Positions 51,763 through 61,531 are shown, numbered from the stretch's first letter. The stretch: DNA of 64,000 nt from Acidobacteriota bacterium (GCA_028875725.1 JAPPCR010000023.1:469620-533619); one strand, 5' to 3'. Notes: generated by a model not told the origin, from the letters alone. Program-made: numbers and translations.

Positions 51763-53520
51763 TCAGTTCCGGGCCCCTTCGCCCACGGCCAGGGTGGTCG
51801 AGACGAACGCGGTCTCGCGCGTGGCGTCGTCGCGAACGCCTACCGCGACCAGGTTCAGGCCGTCCGGAATGTCGATGTTGAAGACCAGGTCGAGAAGGCG
51901 CGTGTCGCGATCCGGAGGCACTTCCACCAGGAAGGTCTTCTCGTCCCTGACCACCTTCGAGGTCTGGGCGTGGCGACTGGCGACCTCCACCCTAATCCGC
52001 GCCATCTCCTTGTCCTCGAACGGCAGGAAGGCGACTTGCGCGGCCGGCACCATGACGTGGAGCGGCAGTCGCCGCTTGCCGCCGCCGGCGGCGCGAACGC
52101 GGCCAGCGCCCAGCCGCACGCCGAGCGGATTCTCCACGAGACCGAGATAGAGCGCGCCGTCGAGCTGCTCGCTCATTCGCTGGTCGGAGCTCTTGTCGCG
52201 ATAGCCGCGGCGGTGGCGCACCTGCACGTTCCGGCCCCGCACCCGCACCCGGATCTGGTGTTCGCCGCGGTCGCCGCCATGGGGCGGTCGGTAGGCGACG
52301 GAGTAGTAACTCGCCATCTCGCCGGCGATCTGTTCGAGCTCGTCCCCGAACTGGTTGCGGTTGAAGATCGCGCGGCCGCCGGTTTCGTCGGCGAGAACGG
52401 CCATGCCGTCGCGTTCGGCTTCACGAACCGAACTGTTGAAGGGATTCGCCCCCTGGAAGTCGATCGACGACTGCTCCGCCGCGCTCAGGAACGTGGAGCG
52501 GAGGCCGCTGGTCTGGAGCGAGTAGACCGTCACGCGGTTCGCGTTGGCGTGGCGGGTGAGCTCGTGAAAACCGGTGGACAGCTCCGCCACCGGCGACATG
52601 GAGCGGAACCGGTCGCCGGCGGGACACAGGCCAGTGATGAAGTCCCGCAGGTCGCTGCCGGGAGTCCGTTCGAGGGAGTCACTGATGTAGAGCAGCGTCT
52701 TGACGCCGGGCAGCGCCGCCAGGAAGCGGACGGTCGTCGTCAGGTGATCGAGCGTCGCGCCGATCCGGTCGCGGCCGATGTGGGCGGCGTTCTCGACCTC
52801 GGGCAGCGCCTGGCGGACGAACGTTCCGCAGGGAGCCGGCGCCGAGTTCCGGCGGCTGCTGCCCGCGGAAGCGAGCGTCCTCGCGTCCTGCCAGAGCTGG
52901 TTCAACCGCCGTATCGCGAGCCGCTTCGCCTGCTGCGACTGGCCACCCATTCCCGGCGAGGCCGCGATGCGCTCGAGCGCCGCATCCAGGTCCTCGCGGC
53001 TGGAGCCGAAGTAGGCCTCGGTCACGAGGTCGCGGTCCTGCCGAAAGATGAGCACGCGTTCCGCGGGGAACTTCTCCTCGTCGAGGAACGCGCGCAGATC
53101 CTCGATCGCCTGCTTGCGGCTGGCAGGGCCGAGATGGAGTTCGTCGAAGTAGAGGACGAGATGCGCGGGTTCGGCCGCCCCGCCCGTCGAGGCCGGTTCC
53201 GCTGCGGGCGCCGGCTCGCCGGGCTCTCCGACGTTTCCGGCGGACACGGCATTTGTGACCTCACTGAAGAAGTCGATCGTCACCGGCTCGCCGTCCTCGC
53301 GCACTTCGAAGTCGTCGGGACCCAGGCCGGTGACGGGACGGCCGCGGTTGTCGCTGACCCAGACCTCGACGTTGACGAGCTGAACGTCGACGACTTCGCT
53401 GAACGAGGGTGGCTCGGCATCCTGCGCCTGGGCAGCGGCAATCAACGGCACAGCGGCGGCAACCCCCCCGACCATCGCAAGCACAGGGCGTCCCCGTGGA
53501 GAACTCCGGAAGCTCATCAT
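51763..53520 (-). CDS. VWFA-related secreted protein (Acidobacteria type)
   Basis: 585 aa. Signal peptide about 1-30. The opening FSEVVDVQLVNVEVWVSDNRGRPVTGL and DDFEVREDGEPVTIDFFSEV are the start of the VWFA-related Acidobacterial domain. Its metal site is degenerate: VLYFDELHLGPASRK instead of D-x-S-x-S. A C-terminal beta-domain follows (LFLVEVPPDRDTRLLDLVFNI-like). The domain is probably a Ca/Mg-dependent protein-binding module outside the cytoplasm. First gene of the four-gene operon with the TPR and ASPIC proteins. Confidence 0.83.
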   Translation of the reverse strand: MMSFRSSPRGRPVLAMVGGVAAAVPLIAAAQAQDAEPPSFSEVVDVQLVNVEVWVSDNRGRPVTGLGPDDFEVREDGEPVTIDFFSEVTNAVSAGNVGEPGEPAPAAEPASTGGAAEPAHLVLYFDELHLGPASRKQAIEDLRAFLDEEKFPAERVLIFRQDRDLVTEAYFGSSREDLDAALERIAASPGMGGQSQQAKRLAIRRLNQLWQDARTLASAGSSRRNSAPAPCGTFVRQALPEVENAAHIGRDRIGATLDHLTTTVRFLAALPGVKTLLYISDSLERTPGSDLRDFITGLCPAGDRFRSMSPVAELSTGFHELTRHANANRVTVYSLQTSGLRSTFLSAAEQSSIDFQGANPFNSSVREAERDGMAVLADETGGRAIFNRNQFGDELEQIAGEMASYYSVAYRPPHGGDRGEHQIRVRVRGRNVQVRHRRGYRDKSSDQRMSEQLDGALYLGLVENPLGVRLGAGRVRAAGGGKRRLPLHVMVPAAQVAFLPFEDKEMARIRVEVASRHAQTSKVVRDEKTFLVEVPPDRDTRLLDLVFNIDIPDGLNLVAVGVRDDATRETAFVSTTLAVGEGARN

Positions 53521-53539
53521 TTCAGTCTACTTTTTGCGT

Positions 53540-54721
53540 TCAGACAGGCTGTGGTTGGGCCACGCGGCGCAGCAGGCCGAACAGCAGGGCCAGGAGGACC
53601 AGACCCGCCATCGGTGCGATGAAGCCGGCCGCCAGGCGGTCGGCGCCGCCGGCAATCCGGGCCGTCAGCCAGGGCAGAGCCGCTCCGCCGGTGCCCGCCA
53701 GCGCGAACACCCAGCCGGTGGAACGCGAGCGGGTGGAGGCGGTGAGTTCGGCGAGAAACGAAACGGTCAGCGGAAAGAGGGGGGCCAGACCGGCACCGAC
53801 CGCGACGGCCGCCACCGCCACCTCCGCCTGCGACTGGCCGGCCAGCAGACCGAACAGGCCGGCGCCGGCCAGCACGATGCCGGCGCCATAGAGCACCGGC
53901 TCGGAAATCCGGCGCAGCAGCAGAGGCGCGATCGCCCGGCTGGCGAGCAGCGCCGCCCAGAAACCCGATCCGATCCACAGCGACGTCGCGGTGCGCGCGG
54001 GCTGGAACTGGTCGGCGAGGCTGACCAGCCACCCGCCGACGGCGTTCTCGATCCCCACGTAGAGAAACAGGATCGCCGCGATGGCCGCGAGCGCCGCCGT
54101 TGCGCCCGGCGGCTCGGACGGCCGGCCTGGACCGCTGGCCGCCGTCAGGCCCGCCCGATCCTCCGCGCCAGCGAACGCCCGGATCAACGGCAGCAGAACG
54201 AGCCCCGCGGCGACGGCCAGGACGACGAGCACCGCGTCGCTCGATGTTCCGCGCGGACGAACCGCGAACAGCAGCGGGCAGGCGACCGCGCCGGCCCCCC
54301 ACACCAGATTGAGCGACGAGAGCGCCGCCCCTCGCCGCGCCGGCTGCGAATGGGCGACGCGAAGGTTCGTGGCCGGAATCGCCAGGCCGAGCCCCAGACC
54401 GGTGGCGGCCACCGCCGCCAGGGCGAGCGGCCAGACGGCGATCGCCAGGGACAGCAATCCGACGCCGATCAGCAGGTAGCCCAGCACCAGGCTGAGCCCC
54501 TGCCGATAGCTGGAAAGAAGCGACCCCAACGCGCTCGCGAGGAACTGGGCGACGAACAGCGGCGCCAGCTCGTCCACCGGGACGCGCCACTCGCGAGACA
54601 GCTCGGGAAGCAGAGGACCGAGGAGCACCGTGGCCACGCCGGTCAGCAGAAAGCCCGCGTAGAGCGGCGCCCGCGCCGCGACGCCGCCGAGCTCGGCCCC
54701 TGGTCGATTCGAATCAGCCAT
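53540..54721 (-). CDS. Major facilitator superfamily transporter
   Basis: 393 aa with about 12 hydrophobic helices in two six-helix halves (from LYAGFLLTGVATVLLGPLLP to GLVLLALLFGLLRRV) and a central loop (RAFAGAEDRAGLTAASGPGR). No signal peptide. Proton-coupled uptake of a small solute, most probably a sugar because the gene overlaps the lacI-type repressor gene by 8 bp and the locus also has a TonB receptor and a GH3 enzyme. Substrate not determined. Confidence 0.85.
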   Translation of the reverse strand: MADSNRPGAELGGVAARAPLYAGFLLTGVATVLLGPLLPELSREWRVPVDELAPLFVAQFLASALGSLLSSYRQGLSLVLGYLLIGVGLLSLAIAVWPLALAAVAATGLGLGLAIPATNLRVAHSQPARRGAALSSLNLVWGAGAVACPLLFAVRPRGTSSDAVLVVLAVAAGLVLLPLIRAFAGAEDRAGLTAASGPGRPSEPPGATAALAAIAAILFLYVGIENAVGGWLVSLADQFQPARTATSLWIGSGFWAALLASRAIAPLLLRRISEPVLYGAGIVLAGAGLFGLLAGQSQAEVAVAAVAVGAGLAPLFPLTVSFLAELTASTRSRSTGWVFALAGTGGAALPWLTARIAGGADRLAAGFIAPMAGLVLLALLFGLLRRVAQPQPV

Positions 54722-55802
54722 CGCCCGGCGGCGGGCCGGTCGAGTCCCGGACCACCAGGGTCGGTTCGATCGTGATCGCCGGGGGCGACTCCTCGCCCGG
54801 AGCGCCCAGCTTGCGCAGCAGCTCGGCGGCCGCCCGACGTCCCATCTCGTGCAGCGGCTGCCGCACGGTGGTCAGGCTGGGGTTCTGGAAGGCCGCGCTC
54901 AGGATGTCGTCGAAGCCGACGACCGAGACGTCGTCGGGAATGCGCAGCCCGCTCTCGCTGAGCGCGCGCATCGCGCCGATCGCCGAAATGTCGTTGAAGG
55001 CGAAGAGCGCGGTGAACGGCGCGCCCACCTCGAGCAGCTTCCGGCCAAAGACGTGCCCTTCCCGGTAGCCCTCCTCCGGCGAGAACTCCTCCCCGGCCGG
55101 TTCTCCGGAGAGCTGGAGAGTCAACCGGGGGTCGATCTCGAGACCAAGGTCAGCCGAGGCGCCTACGATCGCCCGCCACCGCGATTCGGTGTCCGCGGAG
55201 TGCGCGTGACCCTTGAAGAAGGCGATTCGCCTGTGTCCGAGTTCGGCGAGATGCGCCAATGCCTGTCGCGCGGCGGACTGGTGGTCGATGACGACGTTCG
55301 TGACGCCCGCCAGTTCGCGGTGTCCGGCCACGACGACCGCCGGCAGCGCCAGAGCGCTCTCGATCGGCGTGTTGACCAGGATCAACCCTTCGACCGAGCG
55401 CTCCGTGAGGAGTTGCAGGTAATCGTCGAAGAGGTCGGGCTTCGAGTGGTGGCCGGCGACCAGGTAGAAGTAGCCCTCCTGCAAGAGCTGGTCCTCGATA
55501 CCGCCGAGGACGCCGGCGGCGTAGCCCTCGCTGATCTCCGGCAGGAGGACGCCGACCGCGAACGTCCGCTGACGCCGAAGCGACCGGGCGATGAAGTTCG
55601 GGCGGTAGCCGAGTTCTTCCGCCGCCGCGCGGACTCTCTCCTGCGTTTCCGGCGGAATCCCCTTGGCCGCCGGTGAGCGGTTCATCACCAGGGAAACGGT
55701 AGTCGGCGACAGACCGAGATGGGCCGCAACGTCCTTGAGCCGGATCGGCTTCCCGGTGTTCGGCTCGTCCCGTGGGGGGCGGGTTCCTCTGGCGGCGCTC
55801 AT
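54714..55802 (-). CDS. LacI-family transcriptional repressor
   Basis: 362 aa. N-terminal HTH (LKDVAAHLGLSPTTVSLVMN, about 22-41) with hinge helix ARSLRRQRTFAVGVLLPEIS, then a periplasmic-binding-protein-like effector domain (GLILVNTPIESA, NVVIDHQSAARQALAHLAEL, FTALFAFNDISAIGAMRALS, VVGFDDILSAAFQNPSLTTV). It would release its operator when a sugar binds. Start ATG 55802 follows GAGG; a TTG at 55823 adds seven residues. It diverges from the TonB receptor gene with both operators between them. Confidence 0.9.
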   Translation of the reverse strand: MSAARGTRPPRDEPNTGKPIRLKDVAAHLGLSPTTVSLVMNRSPAAKGIPPETQERVRAAAEELGYRPNFIARSLRRQRTFAVGVLLPEISEGYAAGVLGGIEDQLLQEGYFYLVAGHHSKPDLFDDYLQLLTERSVEGLILVNTPIESALALPAVVVAGHRELAGVTNVVIDHQSAARQALAHLAELGHRRIAFFKGHAHSADTESRWRAIVGASADLGLEIDPRLTLQLSGEPAGEEFSPEEGYREGHVFGRKLLEVGAPFTALFAFNDISAIGAMRALSESGLRIPDDVSVVGFDDILSAAFQNPSLTTVRQPLHEMGRRAAAELLRKLGAPGEESPPAITIEPTLVVRDSTGPPPGDG

Positions 55803-55848
55803 CTTCCTCACGGCCGGATCCAAAAAAGTGGGTGCACTTCACAGGATC

Positions 55849-55877
55849 TTGACAACCCTACGCGGCGTGTGCAGACT
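55849..55877 (+). promoter_or_regulatory. Putative promoter of the TonB receptor gene
   Basis: -35 box TTGACA (55849-55854), 17-bp spacer and a weak -10 box CAGACT (55872-55877); the predicted start point near 55884 lies 5 bp before the first LacI operator, so a bound repressor would block it. Confidence 0.5.
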
Positions 55878-55888
55878 CAGGCTAGCAT

Positions 55889-55904
55889 GCTAAAACGATT
55901 TAGC
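55889..55904. promoter_or_regulatory. LacI-type operator O1
   Basis: GCTAAAACGATTTAGC, an almost perfect palindrome with the central CG usual for LacI-family sites. It lies just downstream of the TTGACA promoter, in the divergent lacI/TonB gap. Confidence 0.65.
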
Positions 55905-55957
55905 CCGACCCTTCCGTCTGCAGCGGCAGGAAAGCCGGGCGTTTTCTACGGCTACCG

Positions 55958-55973
55958 GCTAAATCGGTTTACC
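55958..55973. promoter_or_regulatory. LacI-type operator O2
   Basis: GCTAAATCGGTTTACC, a second, weaker copy sharing the GCTAAA half and the central CG with O1. It is centred 69 bp from O1 and lies just before the ribosome site of the TonB receptor gene; two sites would allow looping. Confidence 0.55.
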
Positions 55974-55988
55974 CGTCAAGGAGGACAC

Positions 55989-58900
55989 ATGTCCATGGCT
56001 CGAAGACTCTCCCTCATCCTGATCCTCGCGCTGCTGGCGGCGCCCCTCGCGGCGCAGCGCTTCACGGCCAGCATCCGCGGCACCGTGACCGACCCGAACG
56101 GCGACGCCCTGCCCGGCGCCACGGTGAACCTGGAGGGGACCGAAACCGGTCTCAACCGGACCACGTTCACGAACGCGGCCGGCATCTACACCTTCGGCGA
56201 CCTGCCGGTCGGCGCCTACGAAGTCACGGTCACGCTCGACGGCTTCAAGTCCTCCGTGGTCAGCGGCCTCGAACTGAACGTCGCCGACGTCCGCGAGGTG
56301 AACGCGGCGCTCGAACTGGGCGACGTCTCGGACACGATCACGGTCGAAGCCGAGGCCATCCCCGTCGAGACGATGAGCGGCGAGGTCTCCGGCCTGATGA
56401 CCGGCGAGCAGATCCGCGAGCTGCCGCTCAACGGGCGCAACTTCGTCCAGTTGACCCTCCTGCAGCCGGGCGTGAGTTCGCCCGAGGGCTTCGACACGAA
56501 GAACAAGGGCCTGCTGGCCGGCGTCGACCTGTCGATCAGCGGCAGCGGCACGACCGGCAACCTGTGGACGATCGACGGCGCGAACAACAACGACGTCGGC
56601 TCGAACCGCACGATCCTCATCTACCCCTCGGTCGACGCGATCGAGGAGTTCAAGATCCACCGGAACAGCTACAGCCCCGAGTTCGGCGGCGCCGCCGGCG
56701 GCCAGATCAACATCGTGACGCGCGGCGGCACGAACCAGTTCCGCGGCAGCGCCTACACGTTCATGCGGGACGACTCCTGGAACGAGACGAACTACTTCCT
56801 GGAGCAGGCCGGACTGGACACCGAGCCCCTCGACCGCCAGGACTACGGCTTCACCCTCGGCGGCCCGATCCAGCAGGACAAGCTCCACTTCTTCCTCTCC
56901 GGCGAGTGGAACGAGGAAGAGCGCGGCATCGCCCGCACGGGCTTCGTTCCCACCGCGGCCGAACGCGCGGGTGACTTCAGCGGCCCGTCGATCCCCGGGT
57001 GCACCCCGGCGATCCCGACCGACCCGACCACCGGCCAGCCCTTCCCGGGCAACGTGATTCCCTCGGACCGGATCAACGCCGGCGGCCAGGGCATGCTGAA
57101 TCTCTACCCGCTTCCCAACGTGACGCCCGGGGCCGGCAGTTGCAACAACTGGGTCGAAGCCGTCGTCACGCCGATCGACTGGGACCAGGCGAACCTGCGG
57201 CTCGACTACGACGCCACGGACCGCACCCGCTTGATGCTCCGCTACACGCGTGACAATTGGGTGAACGGCGCTCCGAACGCCGGCGAAGCGAACGGCCTGT
57301 GGGGCGACGATCCGTACCCCGCGGTCGACACGAACTGGGACCAGCCCGGCCACTCCCTGGTGGCACAGCTCAGCCAGGCGATCGGCGACGACAGCGTCAA
57401 CACGATTACCTTCTCCCTCTCGGGCAACGAGATCAGCCTCAACCGGGGCGGCACCAACCCGGGGTTGAACAGCCAGATCAACGCGGCGATCCCCGCGATC
57501 TGGGACGGGAAGACGGGCGGCGCGGACCGTAGCCACCCGGTGTTCTGGGGCGCCGCCGGCTACGGCGCGCTGTGGAACATCGCGCCCTGGGAAAACAAGC
57601 AGGACCTGATGGTGCTCAAGGACGACTACTCGCAGGTCTTCGGCAAGCACTGGCTCAAGGTGGGCGCCCTCTACAGCGAGAACAAGAAGAAGGAGTACAT
57701 CGGCGGCAGTTCGGCTTCCGAGACGCCTCAGTTCTGGGGACCGAGCACCGGCCACAACGGTTGGGGCGCCAACACCGGCAACATCCTGGCCGACTTCCTG
57801 CTCCAGGACATGACGTTCGGCTACGCGGAGGCATCGCACCAGCCGGCGCCGGAGTTGAACTGGGAGGACATCGAGTTCTACGTCGCCGACTCCTGGCAGG
57901 TGAACCCCCGCCTCAACCTGGACTACGGCGTCCGCTACTCGAACTACAAGTGGCCCTACGCCAGTGACGACCTGATCACGGCGTTCGATCCGAATCAGTT
58001 CGATCCCGCCTTGGGCAACGACCCCTGCAACGGCCTGATCCAGGTGCCCGGAACCGATCCCTGTGGCGACGCGGGCTTCCTGGGCGGCTCGACCGGACCG
58101 GGCCGCGGGCTGGTGGACAGCGACACGGACAACTTCGCGCCGCGCCTCGGCCTGGCCTACGACATCTTCGGCAACGGCAGGAGCGTGGTCCGGACCGGTT
58201 TCGGCCAGTTCTTTCAGCGCGACCGCGTGAACATCCAGCTCGAGTTCGCCGGGAACCCGCCCTTCGTCAATCGCCTGAACGGCATCCGCAAGCTTGACGA
58301 GGTGCCGGAGCCATGCGTCGGCTGCGGCGTCGGAGGGCCATCGAGAGCGATCGACCCCGGCTTCGTGACGCCGTACAACCTGCAGTTCAACGTGGCCTGG
58401 GAACAACGTCTCGGTCGCAGCAGCACGATCGAGATCGCCTACGTCGGCACCCGCGGGCGCCACATCATGCGGCGCTCCGACATCAACCAGGTGGCCTCCG
58501 GCGACAACAACGGCAACGGCATCCCGGACCGGCTCGAGTACGTCACCGCCCCGGCGGACGACGGCGGCGCCGGCGCACGCGGTGCCCTGCGACCGTTCTC
58601 GGTCTTCGGCGACAGCGGCATCCTGTTCTGGGAAACGAACGGCGCCTCCGAGTACGACGGCCTCCAGATGCAGTACGTGCAGCGGTACGGCAACGGCTCG
58701 CAGTTCCAGGCCTCGTACACGCTCTCGAGCTTCAAGGCCAACGACCCGCTGAACGACGCGGGCGCGGGCCCATTCGCCGGCCAGGTCACGGACCGCGAGA
58801 ACCCCGATCTCGACTGGGGCTACGCGGGCCTGCATCGGGATCACGTGTTCAACGCCAACGTGCTTCACAACCTGCCCACCCTCGAGAACCAGAGCGCGTT

Positions 58901-59435
58901 CGTCCGGGCGCTCTTCGGCGCCTGGCAGTTCGGCGGCATCGTCCAGTACTCGTCGGGGCAGGCCCTGACGGTGAGGACCGGCAGTCTGTCCGGGATCAAC
59001 GGAGCCGGCGGTACCGGGTACACCGAGAACATGCGACCGCTGCTCACCGGCGCTTCCTGCGGCGGCAGCGGGCTGCAGGTGATCAACCCCGACGCCTTTA
59101 CGCTCATCGGCTGGCAACTCGGAACGCTGAGCGGTACACGGCCCGGCGTGTGCGAGGGCGCGGATTTCTTCCAGGTCGACTTCTCGCTGACCAAGAACAT
59201 CCGCATCACCGACCGCGTGACCGGGCAGTTCCGGTTCGAGATGTTCAACGTGACGAACCGCGACAACTTCGTCGGCGTCAACACGGTCATGAACCCCACG
59301 AGCATCACCTATGACAGCGATGTCCCGTCCGACAGAAGGACCATCACTGGCTACACCCTGCCGAACAACTTCGGCGAGGCTCAGGCAGCGCGCGATCCTC
59401 GGCAGATTCAGGTCGGCTTCAAGCTGTTGTTCTAG
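55989..59435 (+). CDS. TonB-dependent receptor, Oar-like
   Basis: 1148 aa. Signal peptide MSMARRLSLILILALLAAPL. An N-terminal carboxypeptidase-regulatory domain (ASIRGTVTDPNGDALPGATV, FGDLPVGAYEVTVTLDGFKS) about 30-120, a plug domain (PLNGRNFVQLTLLQPGVSSP, INIVTRGGTNQFRGSAYTF) about 150-250, and a long beta-barrel with C-terminal aromatic end (IQVGFKLLF). Imports large substrates such as oligosaccharides across the outer membrane with TonB energy. Strong ribosome site AGGAGG before the ATG. Its LacI-type operators and the following GH3 gene suggest a glycan. Confidence 0.88.
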   Translation: MSMARRLSLILILALLAAPLAAQRFTASIRGTVTDPNGDALPGATVNLEGTETGLNRTTFTNAAGIYTFGDLPVGAYEVTVTLDGFKSSVVSGLELNVADVREVNAALELGDVSDTITVEAEAIPVETMSGEVSGLMTGEQIRELPLNGRNFVQLTLLQPGVSSPEGFDTKNKGLLAGVDLSISGSGTTGNLWTIDGANNNDVGSNRTILIYPSVDAIEEFKIHRNSYSPEFGGAAGGQINIVTRGGTNQFRGSAYTFMRDDSWNETNYFLEQAGLDTEPLDRQDYGFTLGGPIQQDKLHFFLSGEWNEEERGIARTGFVPTAAERAGDFSGPSIPGCTPAIPTDPTTGQPFPGNVIPSDRINAGGQGMLNLYPLPNVTPGAGSCNNWVEAVVTPIDWDQANLRLDYDATDRTRLMLRYTRDNWVNGAPNAGEANGLWGDDPYPAVDTNWDQPGHSLVAQLSQAIGDDSVNTITFSLSGNEISLNRGGTNPGLNSQINAAIPAIWDGKTGGADRSHPVFWGAAGYGALWNIAPWENKQDLMVLKDDYSQVFGKHWLKVGALYSENKKKEYIGGSSASETPQFWGPSTGHNGWGANTGNILADFLLQDMTFGYAEASHQPAPELNWEDIEFYVADSWQVNPRLNLDYGVRYSNYKWPYASDDLITAFDPNQFDPALGNDPCNGLIQVPGTDPCGDAGFLGGSTGPGRGLVDSDTDNFAPRLGLAYDIFGNGRSVVRTGFGQFFQRDRVNIQLEFAGNPPFVNRLNGIRKLDEVPEPCVGCGVGGPSRAIDPGFVTPYNLQFNVAWEQRLGRSSTIEIAYVGTRGRHIMRRSDINQVASGDNNGNGIPDRLEYVTAPADDGGAGARGALRPFSVFGDSGILFWETNGASEYDGLQMQYVQRYGNGSQFQASYTLSSFKANDPLNDAGAGPFAGQVTDRENPDLDWGYAGLHRDHVFNANVLHNLPTLENQSAFVRALFGAWQFGGIVQYSSGQALTVRTGSLSGINGAGGTGYTENMRPLLTGASCGGSGLQVINPDAFTLIGWQLGTLSGTRPGVCEGADFFQVDFSLTKNIRITDRVTGQFRFEMFNVTNRDNFVGVNTVMNPTSITYDSDVPSDRRTITGYTLPNNFGEAQAARDPRQIQVGFKLLF

Positions 59436-59485
59436 CGAGAAGCGGTCAGCCCCAACGAACTCTCACAACGAAAGGTAGATAAACA

Positions 59486-60091
59486 GTGAAGATCCTTGCC
59501 CTAACCGTGGTCGCTTGCAGCCTTGCGTTGCCGCTGGGCGCCCAAGAGACCGCCCGCGAAGAGCTACGCGAGCTGACCTACGCGGAAGAGAGCGATCGGG
59601 TGCTGTCGCACTTGGTTTCACTGCTCCCGCACGCCCGCGACGCCGCCCAGTTCGAAGCCGCTCTTGATCGCTGGGTTGCGGACCTCGATCCTGCGGACGC
59701 GGTGAGTGTCCGGCATCGGATCGACCAGATGTTGCGCGAAGTTCCGGACCGTGAACTCTACGGTCTGCTTCTCACCGTCGTCCGACATCGTTCCCGAACG
59801 ACCCCGCAGAAAGGGCCGACCGGTATCGCTAGTGCGAGTTCCATCGGAGGCCCGGGCAATGTGAATCCACCGCCTCTTCCCTATCCTGCAGCGGACTTCG
59901 TAACGATCGGCAGAGTCGGAGGGCAACTCGCAAGTGCTGCCGGCAACTGCTCCCAGTTGCAAGCCCTTTCGGCCGAACTCTCTACCGTAACGTGCAACAC
60001 GAACTACCCGGAGTGGGGCGACCAGTGCCGAGCCGCTCGAGGTCAAGTAGCGGACCAACTGAACCAACTCCTAGACGACGCCGACTGCTAG
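59486..60091 (+). CDS. Small secreted protein of unknown function
   Basis: 201 aa, GTG start. Signal peptide MKILALTVVACSLALPLGAQ. The mature part is helical at first (REELRELTYAEESDRVLSHL) with a Pro-rich linker (GNVNPPPLPYPAADF) and a cysteine-containing C-terminus (GNCSQLQALSAELSTVTCNT, QCRAARGQVADQLNQLLDDADC). No family recognised. It follows the TonB receptor by 50 bp and may be part of that locus. Confidence 0.6.
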   Translation: MKILALTVVACSLALPLGAQETAREELRELTYAEESDRVLSHLVSLLPHARDAAQFEAALDRWVADLDPADAVSVRHRIDQMLREVPDRELYGLLLTVVRHRSRTTPQKGPTGIASASSIGGPGNVNPPPLPYPAADFVTIGRVGGQLASAAGNCSQLQALSAELSTVTCNTNYPEWGDQCRAARGQVADQLNQLLDDADC

Positions 60092-60280
60092 ACTTCACGA
60101 GCGCAAGAAACAGGACGTCACAACAGTCTTCGGGCTCGTACTTCGTGGGCTCCCCTGCCGAGACGGCGAACACTCGGCGGTGCACGAAGCCATCCATGGA
60201 CCCTCAATCCAACGACCACACGCAGATCTCGGTGAGTGCCACGCACCTGCTGAGACCACAGTTAGCGGGAACCCTTCAAG

Positions 60281-61531
60281 ATGCCAACCGATCGCACCTG
60301 CTTCGTGATCTCTCCCATCGGCGAGCCAGACAGTGACATCCGGGCTGCAGCAGACGACTTCTTCGACCTGCTGGTCGCGCCGGCTGTCGAGAGGTTCGGC
60401 TTTCGCATCGTCAGAGCTGACAGGATCGCAGGAACTGGGAACATAACTGACGACGTTCTCGCACACGTCCGAGAATCCGAGCTATGTATCGTCGACTTGA
60501 CCGGCCACAACCCCAATGTATTCTATGAGTGCGGTCGTCGGCACGAGACTGGGCGTCCCTGTATTCAGTTGATTGAGGCGTCCCAGAAGCTGCCTTTCGA
60601 CGTCGCCGGAATTCGGACAATCAAGTACCAGTTCGGAAACGAACGACAGACGCGAGACACTGTGCTCGAACTCCAACGGACGATTGAGGGGCTTCAGGAA
60701 ACTGGGTTCTCGACGTCTTCCGGTGCCAGCCTTGCCACAATTGCCGAGGCGGTGAACCGGCTCGAGAGACGCCTGCTGGCGGGAGAATGGGCCCAACAGC
60801 CGATCAGATCTGCTTCGGAACGCAAGCCGGAGGACATCTTCCAGAATCCGTTGAGCAGATTCGACAGAGCCATGCGCTCTGGAAACCTCGCCGATATGCA
60901 AGCATTGCTTCCGCAGCTGGAATCCACGCGACACCCGAGAACCCTGCAAGCGGCCGTCGTCCTCGCGATCAACGGAGTTGCCGCCGGTGCCGAGACACTG
61001 ACTAGGCTCCTGGCGAACGAGGACGCCACGGGCCTGGATGTGGACGAGTTCTGCGCCGCCATATCGGGTTTCGTTCAGTTCCATGTGACGATGGACACCG
61101 AGAAGGACGGTCTAGAGTTCGTCAAAGAGAAGGTGGATCGGTATCTCGCGGACAGGCGGGATGTCGAGGCAGACCGGCGCGCCTACTTATACAATCAGAT
61201 TTCCATGCTTCAGTATGGCGCGATGGAGTTCGGCGAAGGACTTGCGTCCCTAGAGAAGGCTCTAGAGTTCGAGCCAGAGGAGAGGTCCTACTGGTACAAC
61301 ATTTCGTTGATGTATGAGGCATTGGAGATGTTGGAGAAGAGCTGCCAAGCGGCACTGACGTGCGTGAGGGACAGCGAAACGCCCGACGAGGATCATCTGG
61401 CTCACGCAGTGAAGGTCTTGTCTGGGGCAGGCAGGTCTGACGAGGCCAAGGAGTACCTGGGGATCCTCCGGCAATTGGACCCGGTCCGGGCGGGAGGACT
61501 GGCCCGGACGTTGGAATCCGGCGACAAGTAG
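60281..61531 (+). CDS. Deoxyribosyltransferase/TIR-like protein with C-terminal helical repeats
   Basis: 416 aa. The N-terminal 130 residues have the nucleotide-sugar-cleaving fold: CFVISPIGEPDSDIR, then RADRIAGTGNITDDVLAHVR, SELCIVDLTGHNPNVFYECG and RRHETGRPCIQLIEASQKLP, where the Glu of NVFYE corresponds to the catalytic Glu. The C-terminal half is TPR-like (LASLEKALEFEPEERSYWYN, EEAKEYLGILRQL-like). Such proteins occur singly in defence settings and could cleave NAD or nucleotides; it is not in an operon here. The preceding 189 bp holds no gene. Confidence 0.7.
   Translation: MPTDRTCFVISPIGEPDSDIRAAADDFFDLLVAPAVERFGFRIVRADRIAGTGNITDDVLAHVRESELCIVDLTGHNPNVFYECGRRHETGRPCIQLIEASQKLPFDVAGIRTIKYQFGNERQTRDTVLELQRTIEGLQETGFSTSSGASLATIAEAVNRLERRLLAGEWAQQPIRSASERKPEDIFQNPLSRFDRAMRSGNLADMQALLPQLESTRHPRTLQAAVVLAINGVAAGAETLTRLLANEDATGLDVDEFCAAISGFVQFHVTMDTEKDGLEFVKEKVDRYLADRRDVEADRRAYLYNQISMLQYGAMEFGEGLASLEKALEFEPEERSYWYNISLMYEALEMLEKSCQAALTCVRDSETPDEDHLAHAVKVLSGAGRSDEAKEYLGILRQLDPVRAGGLARTLESGDK

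Noticed and set aside
49487-52150. An 887-codon open frame on the plus strand
   Set aside because: Lies opposite two TPR genes with signal peptides and 4-bp coupling; composition is typical of the complementary strand of GC-rich genes.
55959-59117. A 1052-codon open frame on the minus strand across the TonB receptor gene
   Set aside because: Antisense shadow of high-GC coding DNA: no domain, Arg/Val/Asp-rich, and the plus-strand frame has clear signal peptide, plug and barrel.
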